Notes: a model not told the origin generated them from the sequence alone. A stretch of 40,582 nt of DNA from Gammaproteobacteria bacterium (GCA_036383255.1 DASVOS010000002.1:1-40582), one strand, 5' to 3'; shown: positions 9,267-18,273, counted from the first letter of the stretch. Program-made: numbers and translations.

Positions 9267-10766
9267 ATGTGCGGCATCGTCGGAATCGTCGGCAGGGGTG
9301 ACGTGAACCAGCAGCTCTACGACGCGCTGCTGGTGCTGCAGCACCGCGGCCAGGACGCAGCCGGCGCCATGACCAGCGAGGCTGGGCACCTGCACTTGCG
9401 CAAGAGCAACGGCCTGGTGCGCGACGTGTTCCACGAGCGCCACATGCTCCGGCTCAAGGGCAACCTGGGCATCGCCCATACCCGCTACCCGACCGCCGGT
9501 AGCCATCATCCCTCCGAGTCGCAGCCGTTCTACACCAACTCGCCCTACGGCATCGGGCTCGCTCACAACGGCAACCTCACCAACGCGCGTGCCCTCAAGG
9601 AACTGCTGCTGAAGGAGGACCTGCGCCATCTCAACACAAGCTCCGACTCCGAGGTGCTGCTCAACGTGTTCGCACACGAGCTGCAGCGGGTGGGCGGCGT
9701 GGAGCCGGACGAGCGCGCCATCTTCAAGGCGGTGAGCGCGGTGCACCGGCGCTGCCGCGGCGCCTACGCGGTCACCGCGCTGGTGGCCGGTTACGGCGTG
9801 GTGGGCTTCCGCGATCCCAACGGCATCCGCCCGCTGGTGTTCGGCAAGCGAGAGACCGAGGCGGGTACCGAATACATGCTGGCTTCCGAGAGCGTGGCCC
9901 TTGACGTGTGCGGCTTCCAGCTGGTGCGTGACGTGGCGCCCGGCGAAGCGGTGGTGATCGACAAGGACGGCAAGCTCTACACCCACCAATGCGCCGAGAA
10001 ACCGCTGTTCGCGCCCTGCATCTTCGAGTACGTGTACTTCGCGCGCCCCGACTCCACCATGGACGACGTCTCGGTGCACAAGGCACGCATGCGCATGGGC
10101 GAGAAGCTGGCCGAGAAGATCCAGCGCGAGTGGCCGGACCACGACATCGACGTGGTGATCCCGATCCCCGATACCAGCCGCACCAGCGCGCTGCAGCTCG
10201 CCAACACCCTCGGCGTGAAGTACCGCGAAGGGTTCATCAAGAACCGCTACATCGGCCGCACCTTCATCATGCCGGGACAGAAGCTGCGCAGCCAGTCGGT
10301 GCGCCAGAAGCTCAACGCCATCGACCTCGAGTTCCACGGCAAGAACGTGCTGTTGGTCGACGACTCCATCGTGCGCGGCACCACCTCGCGGCAGATCATC
10401 CAGATGGCGCGCGACGTGGGCGCCAACAAGGTGTACTTCGCCTCGGCCGCGCCGCCGGTCAAGTACGCGAACGTCTACGGCATCGACATGCCCACCTCCC
10501 ACGAGCTCGTCGCCCACGACAAGACCGAAGACGAGGTGGCCAAGTTCATCGGCGCCGACAAGCTCATCTACCAGGACATCGACGACCTCATCGACGCGGT
10601 GCGCCGCGGCAACCCGCGCATCCAGCGCTTCGAGACCTCCGTGTTCACGGGCGAATACATCACCGGCGACGTGACCCAGGACTACCTGGACTCGTTGGAG
10701 AAGGAGCGCTCCGACGAGGCCAAGCAGAAGCGCAACAAGACCGAACGCCTTGTCAACATCTCCTGA
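9267..10766 (+). CDS. purF: Amidophosphoribosyltransferase
   Basis: First step of purine synthesis: PRPP plus glutamine gives 5-phosphoribosylamine. 499 residues. The protein begins MCGIVGIV, so removal of Met exposes the nucleophilic Cys of the Ntn glutaminase domain and no propeptide is present, as in the E. coli type. [11 protein letters not shown] and AHNGNLTN belong to the glutaminase site. The PRPP-binding motif [14 protein letters not shown] is at 361-374. It has no Bacillus-type iron-sulfur cysteine set by eye. It lies downstream of cvpA and 20 bases before a glycerate kinase. Confidence 0.98.
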   Translation: MCGIVGIVGRGDVNQQLYDALLVLQHRGQDAAGAMTSEAGHLHLRKSNGLVRDVFHERHMLRLKGNLGIAHTRYPTAGSHHPSESQPFYTNSPYGIGLAHNGNLTNARALKELLLKEDLRHLNTSSDSEVLLNVFAHELQRVGGVEPDERAIFKAVSAVHRRCRGAYAVTALVAGYGVVGFRDPNGIRPLVFGKRETEAGTEYMLASESVALDVCGFQLVRDVAPGEAVVIDKDGKLYTHQCAEKPLFAPCIFEYVYFARPDSTMDDVSVHKARMRMGEKLAEKIQREWPDHDIDVVIPIPDTSRTSALQLANTLGVKYREGFIKNRYIGRTFIMPGQKLRSQSVRQKLNAIDLEFHGKNVLLVDDSIVRGTTSRQIIQMARDVGANKVYFASAAPPVKYANVYGIDMPTSHELVAHDKTEDEVAKFIGADKLIYQDIDDLIDAVRRGNPRIQRFETSVFTGEYITGDVTQDYLDSLEKERSDEAKQKRNKTERLVNIS

Positions 10767-10786
10767 TCCCGGCCGGCGCCGGAGCC

Positions 10787-12007
10787 ATGCGCGGCACCGC
10801 CTTCCCGCAGGATCTGATCCTCGACCTCTACCGGCGCGCGCTCGCGGCGGTGGAAGGGCGTGACTGCGTGCGGGACTGGCTGCGTGCCCATCGCATGGGA
10901 GAGCCCTACTATCTGGTGGCGCTCGGCAAGGCTGCCGGGGCCATGGCGGCCGGCGCGCTGGAGGTGGACGGCGAGGGCCTGCGCTCGGGCCTGGTCATCA
11001 CCCGTCACGGGCACCTGGACGACGCGGCGGTGTACCGCGACCCTCGCATCCTGGCGCTGGAGGCGGGTCATCCACTGCCGGACGAACACAGCCTCGCCGC
11101 CGGCGCCGCGCTGCGCCTGTTCCTGGAGCAGGCGCCGGACGATGCGCGCTTCCTGTTCCTGGTGTCGGGCGGCGCCTCGAGCCTCGTGGAGGTGCCGGTG
11201 GATGGCGTGTCCCTGCAGGACCTGCGCCAGCTCAACCTGTGGCTGCTGGGCAGCGGCTTGCCCATCGCCGCCGTGAACCGGGTGCGCACCGCGGTCTCGC
11301 GCATCAAGGGCGGGCAGCTGGCGGCGGAACTGCACGGCCGCGCCGCGACTCTGTTGCTCATGTCCGATGTGCCGGGTGACGTGCCCGAGGGCATCGGCTC
11401 GGGTCTCCTGCTGCCATCTGTGCCGCAACCCCTGCCGGAACTGCCGGCACGCTTCGCCGCATTGCCCCTGCGGCGCGAACCTGTCCCTGCAGCCGCCAGC
11501 ATCGATACGCACCTCATCGCCTCAAACCGCCATGCAAGGGAGGCGGCGGCCGGGGCAGCCCGCGCCGCCGGATACGCGGTAGAGGACCATGGCCCGTTCC
11601 CCGAGACGGATGCAGCTGCTTGCGGGCAACGCATCGCACAGTTGATGCTCAAGGCCGGCAAGGGCGTGCATGTGTGGGGCGGCGAGACCACGGTGAAATT
11701 GCCCGAGAACCCGGGGCAGGGCGGGCGCAACCAGCACCTGGCGCTGGCCGCCGCACGCGTGCTCGCAGGCACCGATGGCGTGACGCTGCTCGCCGCCGGT
11801 ACCGACGGCAGCGATGGCGCCAGTGACGATGCCGGCGCGCTGGTGGACGGCGCCACCCTGGAGCGGGGCGCCGATGCGGGTTACGATGCCGCCGACTGCC
11901 TCGCCCGTGCCGATGCCGGGAGCTTCCTGGAGGGCAGCGGCGACCTGGTGCATACCGGTCCCACCGGCACCAACGTCATGGACCTCGTGATCGCCTTCAA
12001 GACCTGA
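10787..12007 (+). CDS. Glycerate 2-kinase (MOFRL/DUF4147 family)
   Basis: 406 residues. The N-terminal part (ALGKAAGAMA, LVSGGASSLVEVP, NRVRTAVSRIKGGQLA) and the C-terminal MOFRL part (WGGETTVKLP, GGRNQHLALAAA, AGTDGSDGASDDAGA, HTGPTGTNVMDLV) match glycerate kinases of the GckA/TtuD type, which phosphorylate D-glycerate, usually to 2-phosphoglycerate, feeding it into glycolysis. The ATG at 10787 begins the family's usual N-terminus, 20 bases after purF; the frame is also open far upstream within purF, but that part is not homologous. It may be cotranscribed with purF and miaE. No glyoxylate or tartrate genes lie nearby, so the physiological substrate source is unknown. Confidence 0.9.
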   Translation: MRGTAFPQDLILDLYRRALAAVEGRDCVRDWLRAHRMGEPYYLVALGKAAGAMAAGALEVDGEGLRSGLVITRHGHLDDAAVYRDPRILALEAGHPLPDEHSLAAGAALRLFLEQAPDDARFLFLVSGGASSLVEVPVDGVSLQDLRQLNLWLLGSGLPIAAVNRVRTAVSRIKGGQLAAELHGRAATLLLMSDVPGDVPEGIGSGLLLPSVPQPLPELPARFAALPLRREPVPAAASIDTHLIASNRHAREAAAGAARAAGYAVEDHGPFPETDAAACGQRIAQLMLKAGKGVHVWGGETTVKLPENPGQGGRNQHLALAAARVLAGTDGVTLLAAGTDGSDGASDDAGALVDGATLERGADAGYDAADCLARADAGSFLEGSGDLVHTGPTGTNVMDLVIAFKT

Positions 12008-12008
12008 T

Positions 12009-12623
12009 ATGCCCGTCACCAAGGAACATCCGAGCCCCGCCGCGATGCTGGGCTGCCCGACTCCCGCCCGCTGGGTGGAGGCGGCGCTCGCGCAGCAGGA
12101 CGTGCTGCTCATAGATCACGCTAACTGCGAGAAGAAGGCCGCCGCCACCGCCTTCAACCTCATGTTCCGCTATGGCGAGCGGTTGCCGGAACTGCAGGAA
12201 GCGCTCTCGCGCCTCGCGCGGGAGGAACTGCGCCACTTCGAGCAGGCGGCGCGCATCCTGCGCGCCCGCGGCATCGAGTACCGGCCGCTCACGGCGGCGC
12301 GCTACGCGGAAGGCTTGCGCGGGCACCTGCGCAAGAAGGAGCCTGAACGTCTCACCGACCTCCTGGTGATCGGGGCGTTCATCGAGGCCCGCTCCTGCGA
12401 GCGCTTCGGCGCCCTGGCGCCGGTGTTGGACGGGGAACTATCGGCTTTCTACCACGGCCTGGATGCCGCCGAGTCGCGGCACTTCAGGCTCTACCTCGGC
12501 ATGGCGGAGAAGTATGGCGCGGGGGATGTGGCGGAGAGAGTAGAGCTGTTCCGGGGCGTGGAAGCGGAACTGATCGGTTCCAAAGACAAGCTATTCAGGT
12601 TTCATTCAGGGATGCCGGTTTAA
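12009..12623 (+). CDS. miaE: tRNA-(ms2io6A37)-hydroxylase MiaE
   Basis: A ferritin-like di-iron monooxygenase that hydroxylates the isopentenyl side chain of ms2i6A37 in tRNAs reading U-starting codons. 204 residues, the short form found in Pseudomonas rather than the longer enteric form. Four helices carry the likely ligands: E41 (CEKKAAATA), E73 and H76 (EELRHFEQ), E126 (IEARSCERF), E155 and H158 (ESRHFRLY). The start overlaps nothing but begins two bases after the glycerate kinase stop. It converges on lpxH; the two stops share the palindrome TTAA at 12620-12623. MiaA and MiaB, which make its substrate, are not in the window. Confidence 0.94.
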   Translation: MPVTKEHPSPAAMLGCPTPARWVEAALAQQDVLLIDHANCEKKAAATAFNLMFRYGERLPELQEALSRLAREELRHFEQAARILRARGIEYRPLTAARYAEGLRGHLRKKEPERLTDLLVIGAFIEARSCERFGALAPVLDGELSAFYHGLDAAESRHFRLYLGMAEKYGAGDVAERVELFRGVEAELIGSKDKLFRFHSGMPV

Positions 12624-13363
12624 TCCGCCTTCCCGTCGGACACGCGCCGGTCCGAGAGCATCCCGCCGCTCTTATCCCAAGTTAATCTGCTGGACTGTTC
12701 GTACCAGTCTCCCAGCACGATGCGCTCCAGGTGCTTGCCGTCCGCTGACGTGAAGCGGTGCACCGCGGGCCGGTGGGTGTGGCCGTGGATGAGGCGCGTC
12801 ACGCCGTGCTGGCGCATCAGCTCCTCCACCGCCTTCGGGTTCACGTCCATGATGTACTCCGCCTGGGTGGCGGTGTGGGCCTTGCTCTGGGCGCGCGCGG
12901 CGGCGGCGATGGCGCGCCGCTCCGCGATGGGCTTGGAGAGGTAATCCTGCTGCCAGGCCGGGTCCCGCAGCATGCGCCGCACCATCTGGTATTCCTTGTC
13001 GTCGGTGCAGAGCGTGTCGCCGTGGACCAGCAGGGTGGGGACGCCATAGAGGTCCAGCACCGTGGGCTCCGGCAAGAGCTCCACGCCGGTCCTGTCCACG
13101 AAGCCCTGGCCGATGAGGAAGTCCCGGTTGCCGTGCATGAGACGGATCGGCAGGCCGGCGCGGGTGGCTCCGCGCAAGGCCGCCATCACCAGCGCCGAGT
13201 GGGCGTCATCGTCGTCGTCGCCGATCCAGGCCTCGAAGAAGTCCCCCAGGATGTAGAGCGCCTGGGCGCGGCGCGCGTCTTCCCGCAGCAGCTTCAGGAA
13301 CGCATCCGTGGTCTCCGGCCGCGACCCATCCAGGTGCAGGTCGGAGATGAAGAGGGTGGTCAT
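12620..13363 (-). CDS. lpxH: UDP-2,3-diacylglucosamine diphosphatase
   Basis: Hydrolyses UDP-2,3-diacylglucosamine to lipid X and UMP, step four of lipid A synthesis, as a peripheral inner-membrane Mn-dependent metallophosphatase. 247 residues. The metal ligands fall at the same numbers as in E. coli: D8 and H10 (SDLHL), D41 (GDFFEAW), N79 (GNRD), H114 (HGDTL), H195 and H197 (HGHTHRP). Its ATG overlaps the stop of the upstream cyclophilin gene (ATGA), indicating translational coupling, as in the ppiB-lpxH pair of other gammaproteobacteria. It shows that the cell makes lipid A. Confidence 0.98.
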   Translation of the reverse strand: MTTLFISDLHLDGSRPETTDAFLKLLREDARRAQALYILGDFFEAWIGDDDDDAHSALVMAALRGATRAGLPIRLMHGNRDFLIGQGFVDRTGVELLPEPTVLDLYGVPTLLVHGDTLCTDDKEYQMVRRMLRDPAWQQDYLSKPIAERRAIAAAARAQSKAHTATQAEYIMDVNPKAVEELMRQHGVTRLIHGHTHRPAVHRFTSADGKHLERIVLGDWYEQSSRLTWDKSGGMLSDRRVSDGKAD

Positions 13364-14109
13364 TGCCTGACGGCACCCGGCAGCGGTTCCAGCGTGACCT
13401 TGAGGATCTTCACCGGCTGCACCGGTACGTCGTGGAACGCATCATCGGGTTTGTTGCCCTTCGGCACCACGGTATGGGTCTCGACGGTGGCGATCTTGCG
13501 CACCACGTCCATGCCTTCCACCACCTGGCCGAACACCGCGTAGCCCCAGCGGTCCGGGCGCGGGTCGAGCTTCCGGTTGTCCTCGAGGTCGATGTAGAAC
13601 GCCGCTTGGGCGCTGTGAGGATAGGCGTCGGTGCCCATGCCGATGGCTCCCGGCTGGTTGCTGAGGCCGTTGCCGGACTCGTTCGGGATGGGCGCGCGCT
13701 TGGGCTGGTGGTACTTGAGCTCGGGCGTGAAATCGCCGCCCTGGATCACGAAGCCAGGGACCACCCTGTAGAAGCCGCTGTTGTCGTAGTAGCGGTCCTT
13801 CACGTAGGCCAGAAAATTCTTCACCGTGAGCGGCGCGCGTTCGGCATTGAGCTGTACCAGGATATCGCCCATGTTGGTCTCGATCTTCACCAGCCGGTGG
13901 TTCTCGTCCACTGGCACGCGCTGCACCGGAGTTGGGGGCGGCGGCGGCAGGTAGCGCACGGGCTGGGCCGGCGGGGGCGGGCAGTCGGCGGCCGCCATCG
14001 TGGCGCCGGCGGGTGCCTGGGTCTGCACCGGTGCCGCCGGGTTCACCGGGGCCTGGCTGCAGGCGGCGAGCATGGCGACGCTCAGGAGAGCGATGAGTGA
14101 TGTGCGCAT
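13360..14109 (-). CDS. Lipoprotein cyclophilin-type peptidyl-prolyl isomerase (copy 1)
   Basis: 249 residues from the ATG at 14109, chosen over an in-frame ATG nine codons upstream because it is preceded by AAGGAA at good spacing and starts a clean lipoprotein signal, with the lipobox ending LAAC (C17). A Pro/Ala/Gln linker follows, then a cyclophilin domain at about 80-245 resembling E. coli PpiB: TNMGDILVQL, TVKNFLAYV, the active-site block GFYRVVPGFVIQGGDF with the catalytic Arg, and WGYAVFGQVVEGMDVV. Cyclophilins interconvert cis and trans X-Pro bonds. The lipobox suggests action at the envelope, unlike cytoplasmic PpiB. It is downstream of a paralogue and coupled to lpxH. Confidence 0.92.
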   Translation of the reverse strand: MRTSLIALLSVAMLAACSQAPVNPAAPVQTQAPAGATMAAADCPPPPAQPVRYLPPPPPTPVQRVPVDENHRLVKIETNMGDILVQLNAERAPLTVKNFLAYVKDRYYDNSGFYRVVPGFVIQGGDFTPELKYHQPKRAPIPNESGNGLSNQPGAIGMGTDAYPHSAQAAFYIDLEDNRKLDPRPDRWGYAVFGQVVEGMDVVRKIATVETHTVVPKGNKPDDAFHDVPVQPVKILKVTLEPLPGAVRQ

Positions 14110-14145
14110 GGCGGTTCCTTGTCGATGATCAATCATATCAAGACG

Positions 14146-14904
14146 TCACGGTTTCCCGGCGCGTGGCATGGGCAGCAGCGTCACCTTGAGGACTTTCACC
14201 GGCTTCACAGGCACGTCATCGTAAGGCGCCACCGCGTTCATCAGCGTCACGGTATGGGTCTCCACCGCGGCGATCTTATCCACCACGTCCATGCCCGCCA
14301 CCACCTGACCGAACACCACGTAGCCCGGGTTGCCGGCGTAGGGAGCGAGTTGCTGGGTGTTGTCCTGCACGTCTATGAAGAACGCGGCGTTGGCGCTGTT
14401 CGGGTCCTGGTCATGCGCCAGTGCGACGCTGCCGCGCTGATGGATCAAGGAGTTCTTCTCGAAGCGCACGGACTTGTGCGTGGGTGGGCGGTAGTCGAGA
14501 CCTGCCGTGTAGTCACCGGCCTGGATCACGAAGCCGGGTATCACCCGGTAGAAACCACTGCCGTCGTAGTAACGTTCCTTGACGTACATCAGGAAGTGCT
14601 TGACCGTGAGCGGCGCCTGGACGGCGTCCAGTTGCAGGGTGATGTCGCCATAGTTGGTGTGGACCCGCACCTCGCGGTGATCCTTGTCCACCGGTACCTC
14701 ATGGGGCGGTGGGGGTGAGGCAGGGGCAGCGGGTGCAGCCGGCTGGACCTGCGGCGGCGGGGCGGCAGCCGGTGCCGGGACGGTGGCAGCGGCGGGCGCA
14801 GGAGCGGCCGCAGGTGCCGGTTGCACCGGAGCAGGCTGCACGGGCGCCTGGCTGCAGGCGGTGAGCAAGGCCAGGGTCAGGAGAGCGGTGAGCGAGACGC
14901 GCAT
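14146..14904 (-). CDS. Lipoprotein cyclophilin-type peptidyl-prolyl isomerase (copy 2)
   Basis: 252 residues. Signal with lipobox LLTAC (C17), a longer Pro/Ala/Gln-rich linker (about 18-70), then a cyclophilin domain with GFYRVIPGFVIQAGDY (the catalytic Arg is kept; the usual GG after IQ is AG), NAAFFIDVQDN and GYVVFGQVVAGMDVVDKIAAVETHT. It clearly arose by tandem duplication with the next gene on the strand: same start, signal, domain order and C-terminus. The loop around NSANAAFF differs and lacks the WGY of copy 1. It is first in the ppi-ppi-lpxH run, 36 bases ahead of copy 1. Different client proteins are possible but unproven. Confidence 0.92.
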   Translation of the reverse strand: MRVSLTALLTLALLTACSQAPVQPAPVQPAPAAAPAPAAATVPAPAAAPPPQVQPAAPAAPASPPPPHEVPVDKDHREVRVHTNYGDITLQLDAVQAPLTVKHFLMYVKERYYDGSGFYRVIPGFVIQAGDYTAGLDYRPPTHKSVRFEKNSLIHQRGSVALAHDQDPNSANAAFFIDVQDNTQQLAPYAGNPGYVVFGQVVAGMDVVDKIAAVETHTVTLMNAVAPYDDVPVKPVKVLKVTLLPMPRAGKP

Positions 14905-14931
14905 GGGGCAGTCCGGGGCTGACGATATCTC

Positions 14932-14937
14932 ATCATA
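14932..14937 (-). promoter_or_regulatory. Candidate -10 for the ppi-ppi-lpxH run
   Basis: Read on the minus strand, TATGAT (five of six to TATAAT) lies 28 bases before the ATG of the first cyclophilin gene, in the divergent gap shared with gltX. No convincing -35 is visible, so this is only a probable site. Confidence 0.4.
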
Positions 14938-14971
14938 ACCAATACCCGGCGGCGGTCCGTGGGTTCGGCCC

Positions 14972-14980
14972 TGATAAAAT
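14972..14980 (+). promoter_or_regulatory. Extended -10 promoter of the first gltX
   Basis: TGATAAAAT matches the extended -10 form TGnTATAAT. It is followed by GCCGCC, a GC-rich discriminator. Transcription should begin near 14986-14989, only a few bases before the ATG at 14991, so the message would be leaderless or nearly so. An upstream in-frame ATG at 14979 overlaps the -10 and so cannot be in this transcript. Confidence 0.65.
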
Positions 14981-14990
14981 GCCGCCAGCT

Positions 14991-16409
14991 ATGGTCACCC
15001 GCACCCGTTTCGCGCCGAGCCCCACCGGCCACCTGCACGTGGGCAATGCCCGCACCGCGCTGTTCTCGGCGCTGCTGGCGGCGCGCGACGAAGGCAGCTT
15101 CCTGCTGCGCATCGAGGACACCGATGCCAGCCGTTCCCTGCGGGCGCTGGAGGACGAGTTGCGGGAAGACCTCGCCTGGCTCGGCATCGCCTGGCAGGAG
15201 GGTCCGGACGTGGGCGGCTCGCATGGTCCCTATCGCCAGTCCGAGCGCGGCGACATCTACGCGGACCATCTCAAGCAGCTCGCCGACAGGGGCAAGGTCT
15301 ATCCCTGCTTCTGCACCGCCACCGAGCTCGAGGTCTCGCGCAAGGCGCAGCTCTCCGCCGGCAAGCCGCCGCGTTACGCCGGCACCTGCGCGAAGCTCGG
15401 TACCGCCGAGATCGAGACGCGGCTCGCCCGGGGAGACCGGCCGGCATTGCGCTTCCGGGTGCCGGAGCAGGGCGAGACCGTGTTCGTGGACCTGGTGCGG
15501 GGCCGGCAGGCCTTCGCCCACCACGACATCGGCGACTTCATCATCCGCCGCGCCGACGGCAGCCCGGCGTTCTTCTTCAGCAACGCGGTGGACGACGCGC
15601 TCATGGGCGTGACCCACGTGCTGCGCGGTGAGGACCACCTGGCCAACACGCCGCGCCAGTTGCTGCTGCTGGAGGCCCTCGGCCTCAAGGCGCCTTACTA
15701 CGCGCATCTGTCGCTCATTGTGGGACAGGGCGGTGCGCCGCTCTCCAAGCGCGAGGGCGGCGGCAGCCTCAAGGACCTGCGGGCCGAGGGCATCCTGCCC
15801 AAGGCGCTGCTCAATTACCTGGCGCGCCTCGGCCACAGCTACGCCGATAACGCGCTGGCGGATTTCGCCACCTTGGCCCGTAGTTTCGATGCCGCGCACC
15901 TGGGGCATTCGCCGGCCCATTTCGACCATACCCAGCTGGAGCACTGGCAGGGAGAGGCGGTGCGCCATGCCTCCAGCGCGGAGCTGTGGGATTGGATGGC
16001 GGTGGTGCATCCTGAGATCGCCCGGCTGGTCCCGGAATCGCGGCGGGAGGCATTCGTGGCAGCGGTGCGGGGCAACGTCACCCGGCCGCTGCATGGCGCG
16101 GAATGGGCCGCAGCGCTGTACGTGGCGAAGGTCGAACCCGCCCAGGATGCCCTGGCCGCCCTGAAGCGGGCGGGCAGGGGCTTCTTCGACGCGGTGCAGG
16201 GCGTGCTGCGCCAGTCTCAGCCTGAGTTCAAGCCCTTCGCCCAGGCGGTGGGCGCCGCCACCGGGTGCTCAGGCAAGGCCCTCTACCAGCCGCTGCGGGC
16301 CGCGCTCACTGGCCGCCTGGACGGACCGGAGATGGAGAAGCTGTGGAAGCTCATGGACCCCAAGCTCATCGAAGCCCGATTTAACCGCGCCGCAGCCGAC
16401 AACCTATAA
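14991..16409 (+). CDS. gltX1: Glutamyl-tRNA synthetase paralogue (GluRS2-like)
   Basis: Class I synthetase charging tRNA with glutamate; 472 residues. HIGH-type motif HLHVG at 14-18, KMSKS-type motif LSKR at 251-254, and a zinc-site pattern C106-x-C108 ... Y129-x3-C133. The C-terminal anticodon-binding part ends with [23 protein letters not shown], as in the shorter, divergent GluRS class. A canonical GluRS is encoded at 38505. The gene lies between the ppi-lpxH genes and cysS, the place of glnS in Pseudomonas. It may charge tRNA-Gln with glutamate for GatCAB, as second GluRS enzymes of some bacteria do; this is inference. The start follows the -10 placement. It runs into cysS with an 11-base gap. 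Confidence 0.93.
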   Translation: MVTRTRFAPSPTGHLHVGNARTALFSALLAARDEGSFLLRIEDTDASRSLRALEDELREDLAWLGIAWQEGPDVGGSHGPYRQSERGDIYADHLKQLADRGKVYPCFCTATELEVSRKAQLSAGKPPRYAGTCAKLGTAEIETRLARGDRPALRFRVPEQGETVFVDLVRGRQAFAHHDIGDFIIRRADGSPAFFFSNAVDDALMGVTHVLRGEDHLANTPRQLLLLEALGLKAPYYAHLSLIVGQGGAPLSKREGGGSLKDLRAEGILPKALLNYLARLGHSYADNALADFATLARSFDAAHLGHSPAHFDHTQLEHWQGEAVRHASSAELWDWMAVVHPEIARLVPESRREAFVAAVRGNVTRPLHGAEWAAALYVAKVEPAQDALAALKRAGRGFFDAVQGVLRQSQPEFKPFAQAVGAATGCSGKALYQPLRAALTGRLDGPEMEKLWKLMDPKLIEARFNRAAADNL

Positions 16410-16420
16410 CATCAGCCGCC

Positions 16421-17806
<1,386 letters not shown>

Positions 17807-17826
17807 GATTTAAGAGAGTGAAAAGC

Positions 17827-17850
17827 AAAAACCCCCTGACGGGGGTTTTT
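17827..17850. terminator. Bidirectional intrinsic terminator
   Basis: Perfect 10-bp stem, AAAAACCCCC with GGGGGTTTTT, around a TGAC loop. The T run on the plus strand ends cysS transcription; the A run on the left gives a T run on the minus strand and can end the tRNA-Arg-His-Lys transcript. Confidence 0.9.
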
Positions 17851-17860
17851 GTTTAAGGAG

Positions 17861-17886
17861 GAACCCTCTGGTGGGCCGTGTAGGAC
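17861..17886 (-). repeat. 26-bp direct copy of the tRNA-Lys 3' end and trailer
   Basis: These 26 bases are identical to 17962-17987, an offset of 101 bases. On the minus strand they hold the last 18 bases of tRNA-Lys (end of the T arm, acceptor strand, discriminator, CCA) plus eight bases of trailer. The rest of the tRNA is absent, so this is a fragment, not a gene. It could be the remnant of a lost second tRNA-Lys or the scar of an insertion at the tRNA end. Confidence 0.9.
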
Positions 17887-17936
17887 CGGGCGCATGCGCC
17901 CGGCGCTTTGCCATGGATGGCAAAGCCGTTTAGCGC
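17886..17936. repeat. Palindromic module (REP-like)
   Basis: Two adjacent inverted repeats: a perfect 18-bp palindrome at 17886-17903 (CCGGGCGCA and its complement) and a 9-bp stem, GCTTTGCCA at 17905-17913 with TGGCAAAGC at 17918-17926, enclosed by GGCGC/GCGCC-type bases up to 17936. Short intergenic palindromes of this kind are often dispersed in gammaproteobacterial genomes; only one copy is in this window. It separates the tRNA-Lys fragment from the intact gene. Confidence 0.65.
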
Positions 17937-17958
17937 CAGGGAGGGGGAGGAGGCTAGT

Positions 17959-18060
17959 GAAGAACCCTCTGGTGGGCCGTGTAGGACTTGAACCTACGAC
18001 CTACTGATTAAGAGTCAGCAGCTCTACCAACTGAGCTAACGGCCCACCAGAGGGTTCTTC
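17959..18060. repeat. Perfect 22-bp inverted repeat enclosing tRNA-Lys
   Basis: Bases 17959-17980 are the exact reverse complement of 18039-18060. Only the inner 7 bp are the normal acceptor stem; the other 15 bp extend it through the discriminator, the CCA and 11 trailer bases paired with 15 leader bases. The tRNA gene thus forms a 102-base block with long inverted ends. Confidence 0.95.
17970..18045 (-). tRNA. tRNA-Lys (CTT)
   Basis: 76 bases with encoded CCA. Cloverleaf arms are intact: acceptor GGGCCGT/ACGGCCC, D-arm AGCTCAGTTGGTAGAGC, anticodon loop CTCTTAA (anticodon CTT, reading AAG), T-arm GTTCAAGTC. Last of three minus-strand tRNA genes, Arg-His-Lys. Confidence 0.96.
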
Positions 18061-18082
18061 AATCTTCAGACTAGACCAAATT

Positions 18083-18159
18083 TGGGGTGGACGATGGGAC
18101 TCGAACCCACGACAACCGGAATCACAATCCGGGGCTCTACCAACTGAGCTACGCCCACC
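18083..18159 (-). tRNA. tRNA-His (GTG)
   Basis: 77 bases including the extra 5' G that marks tRNA-His and an encoded CCA. Acceptor GTGGGCG/CGTCCAC with one G-U pair, discriminator C, anticodon GTG in loop TTGTGAT. Middle gene of the Arg-His-Lys cluster. Confidence 0.97.
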
Positions 18160-18196
18160 ATAGAAAACCGCGATCGGACCCAGGCGCCTTGCTTAA

Positions 18197-18273
18197 TGGC
18201 GCGCCCGGGGAGACTCGAACTCCCAACCGCCGGCTTAGAAGGCCGGTGCTCTATCCAGTTGAGCTACGGGCGC
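18197..18273 (-). tRNA. tRNA-Arg (TCT)
   Basis: 77 bases with CCA. Acceptor GCGCCCG/CGGGCGC, anticodon loop CTTCTAA (anticodon TCT, reading AGA/AGG). First gene of the minus-strand tRNA cluster, 35 bases after its promoter. Confidence 0.97.

Noticed and set aside
9989-10786. N-terminal extension of the glycerate kinase into purF
   Set aside because: The frame is open but its translation is Arg/Pro-rich and is purF read out of frame; the family start is at 10787.
14979-14990. Upstream ATG as the start of the first gltX
   Set aside because: It overlaps the -10 box and adds only MPPA before the conserved [12 protein letters not shown] start.
17861-17987. Integrative element attachment sites
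   Set aside because: Repeat is right for att sites, but no integrase or cargo lies between or near; kept as a finding, not annotated as att.
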